Shown one piece after another: positions 1 to 10,159 of a stretch of DNA of 47,223 nt. The DNA lies in the NCBI GenBank assembly GCA_964475955.1, contig CAYYZY010000044.1, positions 1 to 47,223 on the forward strand, read 5' to 3'. The translations under genes were made by a program, and so were the position numbers. A model generated the notes under the pieces. The model saw nothing but the letters and a program-made list of their open reading frames with translations. It did not search any database and was not told the DNA's origin. How positions within the stretch are numbered: the first letter of the stretch is position 1; the number at the start of each line of letters is the position of its first letter. Source of the DNA: DATKZH01 sp964475955 (lineage in GTDB: Bacteria > Planctomycetota > Planctomycetia > Pirellulales > Thermoguttaceae).

Positions 1-41
1 CAACAGGGAATACAAAGCATACCTAAATGAGAGACCATAGT

Positions 42-2456
42 ATGTCTACTCGACACCGGCTGATCCGCGTTGCGATGGTGCTCGTGTTGCTCGCCCTTCC
101 CGGCCTCGCGTGGGGGCAGGGACTGCTGGTCGTGGTCGACCCGGACCAGCAGGTCCGCCTGCCGCGGCCGATCATCATCTGGCCGCCCTATCCGCCCCGG
201 CCCCCGCGCCCGCCCCGGCCGACCCCGCGTCCGGAGCCGCCGGCAAGCTACAAGATCCGGGAGCTCGACGTCACCGCCCGGCTCGTCGACCAGGTGGCCC
301 AGGTTCGCGTGTCGCAGTCGTTTGTGAACACGGGCAGCCGGCAGTTGGAGGTCTCGTTCATCTTCCCGCTGCCGTACGACGGCGCCGTGGACCGGATGAC
401 GCTCCTGGTCGACGGCAAGGAGTACCCGGCCAAGCTGATGGAGGCCGACGACGCCCGGCGCATGTACGAAGACATCGTCCGTAAGAACAAGGACCCGGCC
501 CTGCTCGAGTGGCTGGGCACCGGGCTGTTCAAGACGAGCGTTTTCCCGGTCCCCGCCGGCGCCAAGCGGACCGTCTCGCTCCGCTACTCGCAGCTTCTGC
601 GCAAGCAGGAGGGGCTGACCGACTTCCTCTTTCCGCTGAGCACGGCCAAGTACACGTCGCACCCGGTGGAAAAGGTCCACGTTCGGGCGACCATCGAGAG
701 CGGGGAGGAGATCAAGAACGTCTACAGTCCGACCCACGCGGTCAAGATCAAGCGGCCCGACGACCGCCACGCCACGGTCGAATACGAGGCCAAGAAGGAA
801 GTGCCGTCGACCGACTTCCGCCTCTTCTACGACGTGGGTAAGGGCAAAGTGAGCACCCGGGTGCTGAGCTACCGGCCCGACCGGCAGAAGGACGGCTACT
901 TCCTGCTCTTGGCCAGCCCCAAGATCAAGGCCCCCGACCGCAAGCCCCCCAGGAAGACGGTCGTGTTCGTGGTCGACCGCTCGGGGAGCATGTCGGGCAC
1001 GAAGATCGAGCAGGCCCGGGGCGCCGCCCGATTCGTGCTCCAGAACCTCCGCGAGGGCGACCTGTTCAACGTCGTGGCCTACGACAGCGAGGTCGAGTCG
1101 TTCCGCCCCGAGTTGCAGCGGTTCGACGACGACACGCGCAAAGCGGCCCTCGGCTTCATCGAGGGCATCTACGCCGGCGGGAGCACCAACATCGACGGCG
1201 CCCTGCGCGCGGCGCTCGGCCAATTGCAGGACCGAAAGCGCCCCAGCTACGTGCTGTTCCTGACCGACGGCCTCCCCACCGCGGGCGTGACGAACGAGAT
1301 GAAGATCGTCGACAACGCCCAACAGGCGAACGACGTGCGGGCGCGGATCTTCACGTTCGGCGTGGGCTACGACGTCAACAGCCGGCTCTTGGACAAGCTG
1401 GTCCGCTCCAACCACGGCCAGAGCGAGTACGTCCGGCCCGACGAAGACATCGAAGACCGCGTCAGCCGGCTCTACCGCCGCATCGAGTCGCCCGTGATGA
1501 CCGACGTCGACCTCCAATTCGTCTTCGACCAACTGAAGACCGAAGAGGGCAAGCCGATCAACCGCGTCTACCCCAAGGGCTCGATCGACCTGTTCGCGGG
1601 CGAGCAGCTCGTCGTCGTGGGGCGCTACAAGAAATCGGGGGCGGCCAAGGTCGTCATCCGCGGCTCGGTGGGCGACGAAAAGCAGAAGCTCGACTTCCCG
1701 GCCAAGCTCGCCAAGAAAAGCCGCGACGAGACCTTCGCGTTCGTCGAAAAGCTCTGGGCGGTCCGCCGCGTGGGCGAGATCCTCGACGAAATCGACCTGA
1801 AGGGCAAGAACCGCGAGCTGACCAAGGAACTGATCGACCTGGCCACGCGCCACGGCATCCTCACGCCCTACACTTCGTTCCTGGCCGACGAGAACACGGA
1901 CGTCCGCGACTTGGCCTCCAACACGCGCCGGGCGGGCGACCGACTCATGGCGTTAGATCAGGCCGAAGGCGCCGGCGGCTTCTTCCAGCGGGCCTTCAAG
2001 GGCAGCATGCAGCGGGCCTCCCAGTTGGCCGCCACGCCGGCGCCCGCCACGGCACCCGCCGATGCCATGATGGGCGCCCCCGCCATGCCCAGCGCGCGGC
2101 CCGGCTCCGAGGCCGCAGGGCCCATGCCCGCACTGCGGCGAGGACGCGCGGCGGCGGGCCAATCGGCCCCGGCGCGCACGGAGTTGGGCGTGCTGGCCGA
2201 ATCGGCCGGGGAGATGGAGGAGGCCGTCGAGACGGTCCGCAACATCGGCAACCGGGCGTTCTACCGCCGGGGCGACCGCTGGGTCGACTCGAAGGTCACC
2301 GAAGCCCAGGAGAAGTCGGCCATCCGCATCGAGCAGTTCAGCGACGAATACTTCGCCCTGACCCGCCGCTTCGGCCGCGACCTGACCCAGTACCTCGTCT
2401 TCGACGACCCCGTCCTCGTCAACCTCGACGACCAGGCCTACCTGATCGAGCCGTAA
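42..2456 (+). CDS. Exported VIT domain plus von Willebrand factor A protein
   Basis: An 804-residue protein predicted to be secreted or periplasmic. A hydrophobic signal peptide (about residues 8-26, ending LAWGQ) is followed by a Pro/Arg-rich linker, a VIT domain (about 70-200, of the inter-alpha-trypsin inhibitor type) and a VWA domain (about 305-480) with an intact MIDAS motif, DRSGSMSG. After this comes a long C-terminal region with an Ala/Pro-rich stretch (about 650-710). The ATG at 42 is preferred over the in-frame ATG at 27 because GAGAG (30-34) sits seven bases before it. VIT-VWA proteins of planctomycetes are thought to bind extracellular ligands in a metal-dependent way; the partner is unknown here. 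The upstream region is cut by the window edge, so operon membership cannot be judged. Family assignment is firm; function is open. Confidence 0.9.
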   Translation: MSTRHRLIRVAMVLVLLALPGLAWGQGLLVVVDPDQQVRLPRPIIIWPPYPPRPPRPPRPTPRPEPPASYKIRELDVTARLVDQVAQVRVSQSFVNTGSRQLEVSFIFPLPYDGAVDRMTLLVDGKEYPAKLMEADDARRMYEDIVRKNKDPALLEWLGTGLFKTSVFPVPAGAKRTVSLRYSQLLRKQEGLTDFLFPLSTAKYTSHPVEKVHVRATIESGEEIKNVYSPTHAVKIKRPDDRHATVEYEAKKEVPSTDFRLFYDVGKGKVSTRVLSYRPDRQKDGYFLLLASPKIKAPDRKPPRKTVVFVVDRSGSMSGTKIEQARGAARFVLQNLREGDLFNVVAYDSEVESFRPELQRFDDDTRKAALGFIEGIYAGGSTNIDGALRAALGQLQDRKRPSYVLFLTDGLPTAGVTNEMKIVDNAQQANDVRARIFTFGVGYDVNSRLLDKLVRSNHGQSEYVRPDEDIEDRVSRLYRRIESPVMTDVDLQFVFDQLKTEEGKPINRVYPKGSIDLFAGEQLVVVGRYKKSGAAKVVIRGSVGDEKQKLDFPAKLAKKSRDETFAFVEKLWAVRRVGEILDEIDLKGKNRELTKELIDLATRHGILTPYTSFLADENTDVRDLASNTRRAGDRLMALDQAEGAGGFFQRAFKGSMQRASQLAATPAPATAPADAMMGAPAMPSARPGSEAAGPMPALRRGRAAAGQSAPARTELGVLAESAGEMEEAVETVRNIGNRAFYRRGDRWVDSKVTEAQEKSAIRIEQFSDEYFALTRRFGRDLTQYLVFDDPVLVNLDDQAYLIEP

Positions 2457-2804
2457 GGCCTTGCGTCAAAATAGCCTGCGAATTCCGGGTGGCACACCCT
2501 GAGCGGCGAAGGGCTTGGTGGACCGCGAAACCACGCCCTTCGCGCAGGCTCAGGGGCGTGCCGTTCCCAGCCGAAACACACCAACTGATTCTAACGCAGC
2601 GCTCAACGTGGGGCACGTTTCCAACGTGCCCACAACCCAATGGCACGTTGGAAACGTGCCCCACAACATGCGCGCACCACGCGCGCATCATCACGGTCAA
2701 AGACTCCAACCCTTTCTGGAGCGCGGCAACTTGTTGCCGCTTCTCATGCGCGAGGCGACGGCCCGCCGACCGTGCGGCGGGTCGACGCGTGCCGGCCCGG
2801 GCCG
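2457..2804. other. Intergenic region with a perfect inverted repeat
   Basis: No gene is seen between the VIT-VWA stop and the cupin promoter. The space holds a perfect 23-bp inverted repeat (listed separately) and a Cys/Arg-rich non-coding stretch. Open frames here have no ribosome binding site and no recognisable protein. Confidence 0.6.
2608..2664. repeat. Perfect 23-bp inverted repeat, 11-base loop
   Basis: Arms 2608-2630 and 2642-2664 are exact reverse complements, built around GGCACGTTTCCAACGTGCC, which is itself nearly palindromic. The loop is 11 bases. There is no T-run after it, so it is not a classic intrinsic terminator; it looks like a dispersed REP-like element. Confidence 0.9.
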
Positions 2805-2810
2805 TAGAAT
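2782..2810 (+). promoter_or_regulatory. Candidate promoter of the cupin gene
   Basis: TCGACG (2782-2787), 17-base spacer, TAGAAT (2805-2810). This would start transcription about 40 bases before the cupin ATG at 2859. The -10 fits the TAG(G/A)AT pattern seen at other promoters in the window. Confidence 0.45.
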
Positions 2811-2858
2811 GCCCGGCGAAGTCCTTGAGATCCCTCGTCCATGCAGGAGGCCCGAGCG

Positions 2859-3119
2859 ATGCCGATCGAAGTGCGCAAGCCCACGCCCGAGGAAGAAGCC
2901 CGCATGAAGTCGTGCCCCACCTGGGAGAAGGAGCCCTCGGAATTCCCCTGGCACTACGACGAGCCGGAGACGTGCCTGATCCTGGAAGGGGAGGTCACGG
3001 TCGAGGCACCCGACCAGACGGTCTCCTTCGGCCCGGGCGACTACGTCGTCTTCCCCCGGGGGCTCGATTGCACCTGGAAGGTGACCAAGGCCGTGCGCAA
3101 GCACTATCAGTTCGGGTAG
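2859..3119 (+). CDS. Small cupin-domain protein
   Basis: An 86-residue single-domain cupin of the DUF861/EutQ-like type, likely cytoplasmic. The visible core is WHYDEPETCLILEGEV followed by FGPGDYVVFPRGLDCTW, which gives the two conserved cupin motifs, with His and Glu as possible metal ligands in the first. The start at 2859 is chosen over the in-frame ATG at 2841 because a full AGGAGG (2845-2850) lies eight bases before it and would be coding otherwise. The gene stands alone. Cupins of this size bind small molecules or assist sugar or ureide chemistry; no substrate can be assigned. Confidence 0.88.
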   Translation: MPIEVRKPTPEEEARMKSCPTWEKEPSEFPWHYDEPETCLILEGEVTVEAPDQTVSFGPGDYVVFPRGLDCTWKVTKAVRKHYQFG

Positions 3120-3623
3120 CCGAGCGTCTCTGAGAGGCGGGTAGCGGACCGCGTGGGTCTCGCGGAGCTCGCCCCACCCCACGGCGCTTCTCGCGCTGGA
3201 AGAAGAGGCCGGCGGTCCCACTTCTCCTCTACGACGCGAGCGGTTCTCTGTGACCTCCGTGGCTCCGTGGTCACCCTTTCCGTCGCCGAAAGAGCTTCCA
3301 GCAGCCGCACTCTGGGGTCTCCGTGGCTCTGTGGGCACCCGTTCCGTCGCCGAAAACCGTTGCCCGGTAACGGGATGGGCCCATTTGGGACAATATTGTC
3401 TATCGAATGTGTCACATTGAGACGCCCCCCCGCGCCCCGGCTCCCGGCCCGCAAAACGCGCGATTTTCCGAAAGATCCACCCGCCCCGCGGTAACAAGCC
3501 TCTTGAAGACAGTCGACTGGGGCGGTCGCCGGCTCCACCGTGGCCGGGTGGGAGGGCGCCTGCCGTAGGGAGCGATCCATGGCGTTCAGTCCGATTCGAA
3601 CACGACTTTCAGGAGGCAACACG
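3120..3623. other. Intergenic region with a 64-bp-period direct repeat
   Basis: No gene is supported. Two imperfect direct copies (about 3251-3291 and 3315-3355, offset 64 bp) share the CTCCGTGGCTC(C/T)GTGG core and CCGTCGCCGAAA, a sequence type often seen scattered in environmental genomes. A perfect 12-bp palindrome GACAATATTGTC lies at 3389-3400 and could be an operator. GATTTTCCGAAA near 3461-3472 also occurs in the repeat at 5531-5542. Confidence 0.6.
3389..3400. promoter_or_regulatory. 12-bp perfect palindrome upstream of degQ
   Basis: GACAATATTGTC is an exact palindrome in an AT-rich patch of otherwise very GC-rich DNA, 224 bases before the protease start. A regulator binding site is an inference; no regulator is known. 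Confidence 0.3.
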
Positions 3624-5240
<1,617 letters not shown>

Positions 5241-5336
5241 GAAGAGGCCTCCTGAGACCTCCTTCCCGTGCCGGGTCGGTCGGATGCGACCACTCCCACC
5301 GGCCGGCCCGGACTTGGGCGGAATACCTTAGCGGGC

Positions 5337-5390
5337 AAAACGCACCAATCCCGGCCGGCCCATTCAACCGGCCGGGGTTGGTGCGTTTTC
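5337..5390 (+). terminator. Intrinsic terminator after degQ
   Basis: Arms 5337-5358 and 5368-5389 form a 22-bp stem with a single G:T-type mismatch and a 9-base loop. The left arm starts with AAAA and the right arm ends in TTTT. It fits a bidirectional rho-independent terminator. Confidence 0.75.
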
Positions 5391-5405
5391 CATGCGCTAC
5401 CTCTG

Positions 5406-5688
5406 CCCGGGTGGCACCTATGAATTTGCGGGGACGGCTCTGCCACTTCGTTCGACGGGGTCGCAAATTCGTCGGTGTTGCGAAGCAACGGGAGGCCCGA
5501 GCCATCCTCTTGTTGCTGCGCAACCCCGACGATTTTCCGAAAACAGTCCTCCGAAGTAGCAACCCGCACTACGGAAAATCGTCGGGGCTACCCGGTGTAC
5601 GTACCCCGGGTGGCACCGATGAATTTGCGGGGAGTGCTCTGCCGCTTCGTTCGACGGGGTCGCAAATTCGTCGGTGTTGCGAAGCAAC
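5406..5688. repeat. Cluster of three hairpin-forming intergenic repeats
   Basis: Two 84-bp direct copies (5406-5489 and 5605-5688) differ at only four positions. Each can fold on itself through a CACCGATGAATTTGCG-like arm and its complement. Between them lies a different element whose 16-bp arms (5524-5539 and 5572-5587) are exact reverse complements starting CCCCGACGATTTTCCG. None is coding. The arrangement A-B-A suggests dispersed repeat units that inserted or recombined here. Confidence 0.85.
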
Positions 5689-5756
5689 AAGAAGATCACG
5701 ATCAATCCGCCCCCCCCGGCTCGGCACGGGCCTTGTTCCCACGGGAAAGAAGAAGG

Positions 5757-5852
5757 CTCGCAAAGGCGCAGAGGCGCAAAGAAAGAGGAAAGGTCCTGCG
5801 ATCTCAGCCCCTCAAGCTCTCTCGCCCCTTTGCGCCTTCGCGCCTTTGCGAG
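5757..5852. repeat. 25-bp inverted repeat flanking a 46-base loop
   Basis: Arms 5757-5781 and 5828-5852 match as reverse complements at 23 of 25 positions, with the core GCAAAGGCGC. This is another repeat type in the same 665-base spacer between degQ and the minus-strand hydrolase gene; the spacer holds no gene. Confidence 0.75.
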
Positions 5853-5906
5853 ATCCTCCTCTTCCCCGATTCAGTACGCTATCGCGCCTCACCCATCCTT
5901 CTGACC

Positions 5907-7370
5907 CTATCGCAACCCGATCACCCGGCACCTGCCCGGGGCCGGGGCGATGGATAGTTCGTTCTTACCCACCGCGATCGTCACCGGCTCGCGCGACGGG
6001 CCGAAGTCGGTGCGGCGGACCAGCACGCGGTCGCCGAGGCGCAGGCCGGAGACGACCGGGCCGGGCGTCTTGGGGACGTCCATCGCGATCGGCGTCCCCT
6101 GCTCCAGGAACTCGCCGTACTGCTGCGCGGCCGCGTACACCTCGTGGACCAGCCGGACCTCTTCGGCGTCCTCCTCGCGAGGGCACCAGAGGAACAGCCC
6201 GTCGGTGCCGCGCAGCAGCATGTGCCAGAGCAGCTCCTGGTAGGCCGCCCGGCTGAACTGCTTCACCGCCGGGTCGGGGTCTTCCGGCGGGGCGGTCGTG
6301 TGCCAGTGGACGAAGCTGATGATCGGCACCTGCCGTGGCGTGTGCTTGCAGGCGTTGGTCGCCACCAGCAGCATGTTGTAGAACCAGTGGTAATCGGGGT
6401 CGTCGAAATCGTACCACTGGAAGGTCGGGTACCACGTGTAGACCACCGGCATGGCGAACGTGTACCCGGTGCCCGCGAAGTCGTTGGACCAGTGCCGGTA
6501 CCTGGCCCGCCGGTCGACGAGGTGGGGTTGCCCCTCGACGAAGAACTCGAAGTAGTCGTACCAGTAGCGGAATCCGTCGTGGGGGTAAACGGCGTAGTTG
6601 CCCACCAGGGCGTCGGGGAAGCGGGAGAGGATCGGCTGGGAAAGCGCGTAGCGCTGCAACTCGCTTCGCATTGCGCGCAGGACTTTCTGGAACGCGAGGA
6701 AGTCGTCGACGTGGGCGATCGCCTCGCGGCACCGCACGCACCGCTTCGACGCCTCGTGCGCCCGGTTCACCTCCAGCGGGCCGTCGATCTCCCAGTCGGC
6801 GAAGACGAAGTCGACGGCCAGGCCGGCCTCCTCGTACGCCCGGGCGAACCACGCGACCTGCTCGCGGATGGCGTCTTTGCGCCCGTCGAGCGTGAAGGGG
6901 CAGCCCATGTGGTGGGGGCGGCCGCGCGTGTCGAACGATTCGTCCCAGAAGCGATTGCCGGCGGCGTCGACGTGGGCGGTCGCCTCGTCGCCGTTGAAGA
7001 ACCGGTACATGCACGCGTTGGCGTTCACGTTCACCCGCAGGCCCAGCTTCTTCTGCGCCCGGGCGATGGGGAGCGCCCGGGCGAGGGCCTGGTCGCGTCG
7101 CGCGGGCGACCAGGAGGCGATCAGGCCGACGCCGCGGCGGTCGAGCTCGCCGACGAGCCGTTCGGCCGTTTCGTCGTCCAGGTCGCCCGGGTTGATGGCA
7201 GGCCACAGGTAGAGCGGCAGGCGCGAGCCGCGGTCGAACTGGAGGGGCCGGGCGACGTCGAGCACGGTCTGCACCCGGGCCGACCACTTGGGGGCGTCGT
7301 CCCCCTGCTCCTCGGCCGCGGCGGCCGGCACGACGAGGCAGAGCAACAGGCAGGCGGCTGCAATTCTCAT
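5907..7370 (-). CDS. Exported TIM-barrel-like hydrolase, family uncertain
   Basis: A 487-residue protein with a clear signal peptide (about residues 1-19, MRIAAACLLLCLVVPAAAA). The mature part has the pattern of a glycoside-hydrolase TIM barrel: LPLYLWPAINPG, a strand GLRVNVNANACMYRF, then DFVFADWEID near residue 210 with an acidic pair on a strand end, and PVVYTWYPTFQWYDFDDPDY. The DWE is reminiscent of hyaluronidase-like (GH56) enzymes, but I cannot place it in a family. One CVRCRE motif (about 222) could be a disulphide. The start is supported by AGGAGAAG just upstream on the minus strand. It is alone on this strand, divergent from the ceramidase-like gene. A role in polysaccharide breakdown is inference. 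Confidence 0.75.
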   Translation of the reverse strand: MRIAAACLLLCLVVPAAAAEEQGDDAPKWSARVQTVLDVARPLQFDRGSRLPLYLWPAINPGDLDDETAERLVGELDRRGVGLIASWSPARRDQALARALPIARAQKKLGLRVNVNANACMYRFFNGDEATAHVDAAGNRFWDESFDTRGRPHHMGCPFTLDGRKDAIREQVAWFARAYEEAGLAVDFVFADWEIDGPLEVNRAHEASKRCVRCREAIAHVDDFLAFQKVLRAMRSELQRYALSQPILSRFPDALVGNYAVYPHDGFRYWYDYFEFFVEGQPHLVDRRARYRHWSNDFAGTGYTFAMPVVYTWYPTFQWYDFDDPDYHWFYNMLLVATNACKHTPRQVPIISFVHWHTTAPPEDPDPAVKQFSRAAYQELLWHMLLRGTDGLFLWCPREEDAEEVRLVHEVYAAAQQYGEFLEQGTPIAMDVPKTPGPVVSGLRLGDRVLVRRTDFGPSREPVTIAVGKNELSIAPAPGRCRVIGLR

Positions 7371-7411
7371 CCATCTTCTCCTGGCGGGAATTCTCGGGTC
7401 TTCGCCCGGCC

Positions 7412-7440
7412 ATCATGCCGCACGCCCGAGCGCTTTGCAA
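7412..7440 (-). promoter_or_regulatory. Candidate promoter of the TIM-barrel hydrolase
   Basis: Reading the minus strand: TTGCAA (7440-7435), 17-base spacer, CATGAT (7417-7412), giving a leader of about 35 bases before the start at 7370. Confidence 0.4.
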
Positions 7441-7485
7441 GCGGCGGGGCATGGGGGTACGCTGGGGAGGACGCGGATTGCGAAA

Positions 7486-7562
7486 GTGGCAGGCACACTC
7501 CGTGTGCCGTCCGCCAGCCGCGAGAGCCAGTGCGGCTGCGGCACACGGAGTGTGCCTGCTAC
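7486..7562. repeat. 24-bp inverted repeat, 29-base loop
   Basis: Arms 7486-7509 and 7539-7562 are reverse complements except for one position, with the core GGCACACTCCGTGTGCC. It sits between the divergent hydrolase and ceramidase-like genes. Same style as, but different sequence from, the 2608-2664 repeat. Confidence 0.88.
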
Positions 7563-7604
7563 GTGACCTGATTCTTCACGAATGCGATGAAGGAGGAGAC
7601 GACG

Positions 7605-8975
7605 ATGGGTAGACGCCGTTGGCTTCGAGGGATGGTTGCGATGCTGCTGGTCGGCTCCTACTCGGCGGCCTGGGCCGCGGCGCCCGTGCCGGTCGGCGCG
7701 AGCAAGATCGACATCACGCCGGAAACGCCCGTGCGCATGTACGGCTACGGGGCGAGGAAGACCGAGTCGGAGGGCGTGGCCGGGCGCTTGAAGGCGTCGG
7801 CCCTGGCGATCGGCGGCGACGAGGGCGAAGGCCCCGCGGTCCTCCTGTGCGTCGACTGCGGGGCCGTGCCGCCCGACGTGCGCGAGGCCGTGCTCGAAGC
7901 CCTCCAGGCCGACTTGCCGCTCGCGCGCCGGCGTTTCATGCTCTGCAACTCCCACAATCACTCGGGCCCGAACCTGAAAGGCATGGGTTCGATCTCCGGC
8001 GGCGAGCACGAGCGCCTCGCCCGGTACAAGGAGGAGTTGACCCGGCGCCTGGAAGAGGTGGTCCGCCAGGCCCTGGCCGCGCGCACGCCGGGCCACCTGG
8101 CGTGGGCCAAGGGCTCGGTCGGCTTCGCGGCCAACCGGCGCGTGCTCACCGACGGCAAGTGGTCGGGCTTCGGCGCCGTGCCCGAGGCGCCGGCCGACCA
8201 CAGCCTGCCGGTGATGCGGGTGACCGATACCGAGGGCAAGCTCCTGGCCGTGGTCGTCAACTACGCGTGCCATTGCACCACGCTGCGGGGCAACTTCAAG
8301 CAGATCCACGGCGATTGGGCGGCCTGCGCCCAGGATTACATCGAGGCCGAAGCACCCGATGCCGTCACCCTGGTGACGATCGGCTGCGGGGCCGACTCGG
8401 ACCCCTGCCCCCACGGAACGGTCGCCCTCTGCGAGCAGCACGGCCGGGCGCTGGCCGACGAGGTGAAGCGCGTGCTGTCCGGCCCGATGGAGCCGATCGA
8501 GCCGAAGCTGGTCGCCCGGCTGGCCCCGCTCGAAATCCCCTACGCCGAGCTTCCGCCCAAGGAGGAACTGGAGGCGGCGGCCAAGGAGTCGCGCGCGGCG
8601 AGCCGGCTGCTGGAGCGGCTCGCGCGCGGCGAGCGGCCGCCCAGGAAGCGGACGTTCCAGGTGGCCACCTGGACCTTCGGCGACGACCTGGCCATGGTCT
8701 TCCTCTCCGACGAGGTCGTGGTCGACTACGCCCTGCGCATGAAGCGCGAGCTGGACGGGCGGCGGCTGTGGATCGCGGCCTACACCGCCGACGTGTCGAA
8801 CTACGTCGTCTCGCGCCGGCTGATCGAAGAGGGCGGATACGAGGTCCGCAACTCGATCAGCTCCGCCATCTCCCACGGCCGCTCCGACCAGGTCGACCCG
8901 CCGATCGAAGACCGCATCGTCCAGCGCGTCCGCGAACTCCTGCCCGAGGATTTCCGCACGCCCTCGGCCGAGTAG
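7605..8975 (+). CDS. Neutral/alkaline ceramidase-like exported protein
   Basis: A 456-residue protein matching the N-terminal catalytic region of neutral ceramidases, secreted by a signal peptide (about residues 1-24). Visible motifs are VGASKIDITPETPV, the metal-ligand-like CNSHNHSGPN (human-type enzymes have THTHSGPG), VVNYACHCTT and GCGADSDPCP at the place of the catalytic serine loop. It lacks the C-terminal domain of full-length ceramidases, and planctomycete genomes carry many such shortened homologues, so the substrate need not be ceramide. The start at 7605 follows AGGAGGAG (7591-7598) by six bases; an in-frame ATG at 7587 lies before that site and is less likely. No operon partner. 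Confidence 0.85.
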   Translation: MGRRRWLRGMVAMLLVGSYSAAWAAAPVPVGASKIDITPETPVRMYGYGARKTESEGVAGRLKASALAIGGDEGEGPAVLLCVDCGAVPPDVREAVLEALQADLPLARRRFMLCNSHNHSGPNLKGMGSISGGEHERLARYKEELTRRLEEVVRQALAARTPGHLAWAKGSVGFAANRRVLTDGKWSGFGAVPEAPADHSLPVMRVTDTEGKLLAVVVNYACHCTTLRGNFKQIHGDWAACAQDYIEAEAPDAVTLVTIGCGADSDPCPHGTVALCEQHGRALADEVKRVLSGPMEPIEPKLVARLAPLEIPYAELPPKEELEAAAKESRAASRLLERLARGERPPRKRTFQVATWTFGDDLAMVFLSDEVVVDYALRMKRELDGRRLWIAAYTADVSNYVVSRRLIEEGGYEVRNSISSAISHGRSDQVDPPIEDRIVQRVRELLPEDFRTPSAE

Positions 8976-9322
8976 GCGCGGGGCACGTGTTTCGTAACCG
9001 TCCACGGGGGACTCCCCCCATTTTCGCGGCGGCGAGAGTCGGCCACTTCGTGAGCCCGCTTTCGCCGCGAACATGGGACCGTCCCCTTCGCCCGGGGGAG
9101 GGGACAGGTCCATGTTTTCGGCCGACGTCTTCCTCGGAAAGGAGCGTCGTTTGGCCGAGAAATGGACCAGTCCCCAGCCGGCCCGTGAACGGTTACTCTG
9201 TTCTGAAGGCGGCGGTTGGGCCGCCCACAGCTCTGGCGGCGTCTTGACTTCCCGGCCCGCTGCGCTCTAGGATGAAAGAGCCTATCGCGCCGAGTGGGGA
9301 ACGACAACCGCGCAAACGCCAG
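8976..9322. other. Intergenic region with imperfect inverted repeats
   Basis: No gene is seen. A G-C stem (9006-9010 with 9014-9018) followed by ATTTT may terminate the ceramidase-like transcript. Arms 9071-9087 and 9099-9115 pair at 14 of 17 positions around GGACCGTCCCC, and a related arm recurs at 9153-9175. These carry the GGGGACAGGTCCAT motif common in planctomycete spacers. A promoter candidate at 9244-9273 leads into the cassette island. Confidence 0.6.
9244..9273 (+). promoter_or_regulatory. Candidate promoter leading into the cassette island
   Basis: TTGACT (9244-9249), 18-base spacer, TAGGAT (9268-9273). It lies just before the first attC-like site (9323-9388), which is where an integron cassette promoter would sit. 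Starting near 9280, it would read the DUF6602 gene. Confidence 0.5.
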
Positions 9323-9388
9323 CTCGAACGTGAAGCGTTTCATCGAGTCGTCGTGCAGCGATGACCGACAAATCGCTTGACGTTAGAC
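9323..9388 (+). other. attC-like recombination site 1
   Basis: A 66-base hairpin. It ends in GTTAGAC (9382-9388), an exact match to the integron core GTTRRRY. The left end CTCGAAC (9323-9329) is a degenerate inverse core. AACGTGAAGCG (9328-9338) pairs with CGCTTGACGTT (9374-9384) at 10 of 11 positions, and TCATCG (9340-9345) pairs with CGATGA (9359-9364) inside. Next gene starts 22 bases after the core. attC assignment is an inference from this structure and the neighbouring sites. Confidence 0.5.
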
Positions 9389-9409
9389 TGCTGATTGGGA
9401 GCGTGTTCG

Positions 9410-10159
9410 ATGAACGCACTATTCCGGGACGTGTTTCTTGCCCGAATCGCCGCAGCGATCGTCGAGGCCCGCTCCGCATCGGCCATTCCACATCAGGGCG
9501 TGAAGGGGCAGGTCCGCGAGATCCTCATAAGAGAGCTCTTCCGGCCCCTGCTTCCCGCCGATCTTGGCGTCGGACACGGCCACATCGTCTCTTCTGTCGA
9601 AGGGAAGGTATCGCGCGAACGGGACGTCGTCATCTATGACAGACGGCTCGTGCCACCGGTACTGTACGAGCGTTCCCTTGGTTTGTTTCCATCGGAATGC
9701 ACCCTGGCGGCCATCGAGGTGAAGAGCCGACTGACCCGCGAGCAACTCCGTGACGCCGATGCGAAAGCGGCCGAGCTCTTCGATTTCAGATATCAGTCGG
9801 GGATACCTGCAGGCAAGCTTCCCACCGACGGTGTCAGTGTGGACCGAACAATCGACGCAGTGTTTGCGCTCGACACAGATTTGGTCGAGGGCGGGACGAC
9901 GGAGATCGAACGCTATCAGTCCATGCCCGAATGCCATCCTGAGGCTTTGCGGAAGCTCTGCGTCGTTGGCCGCGGCTATTGGTATCGATGTGGAAGCAAC
10001 TGGAGATCAACGGTGCATGCCTCTGAGTTCACAGAAGTCGCGGGCTTCATTGCTGGCATTCTGGGCATCTTGGGTCGCGTGGCGGCGAGCAGGCGTGTTC
10101 CCTCCTTGGCCAACTACTTGTTGGGAGACGACGAGATGCCCACGACGGCAGCAGTCTAA
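9410..10159 (+). CDS. DUF6602-type, PD-(D/E)XK nuclease-like protein
   Basis: A 249-residue cytoplasmic protein with the DUF6602 signature: HQGVKGQVREIL near residue 28, DLGVGHGHIV, SRERDVVIYD, FPSECTLAAIEVKS. The Asp in RDVVIYD and the E-x-K of IEVK form the arrangement of a PD-(D/E)XK nuclease core, so metal-dependent nucleic-acid cleavage, perhaps in defence, is a reasonable inference. The start at 9410 has GGGAG (9397-9401) eight bases before it; the frame extends to a TTG at 9395. Its GC content is visibly lower than the flanks (33 of 60 at 9781-9840). The stop TAA lies inside the attC-like GTCTAAC at 10154-10160, as is typical for an integron cassette. No partner gene for a known defence system lies beside it. 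Confidence 0.75.
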   Translation: MNALFRDVFLARIAAAIVEARSASAIPHQGVKGQVREILIRELFRPLLPADLGVGHGHIVSSVEGKVSRERDVVIYDRRLVPPVLYERSLGLFPSECTLAAIEVKSRLTREQLRDADAKAAELFDFRYQSGIPAGKLPTDGVSVDRTIDAVFALDTDLVEGGTTEIERYQSMPECHPEALRKLCVVGRGYWYRCGSNWRSTVHASEFTEVAGFIAGILGILGRVAASRRVPSLANYLLGDDEMPTTAAV

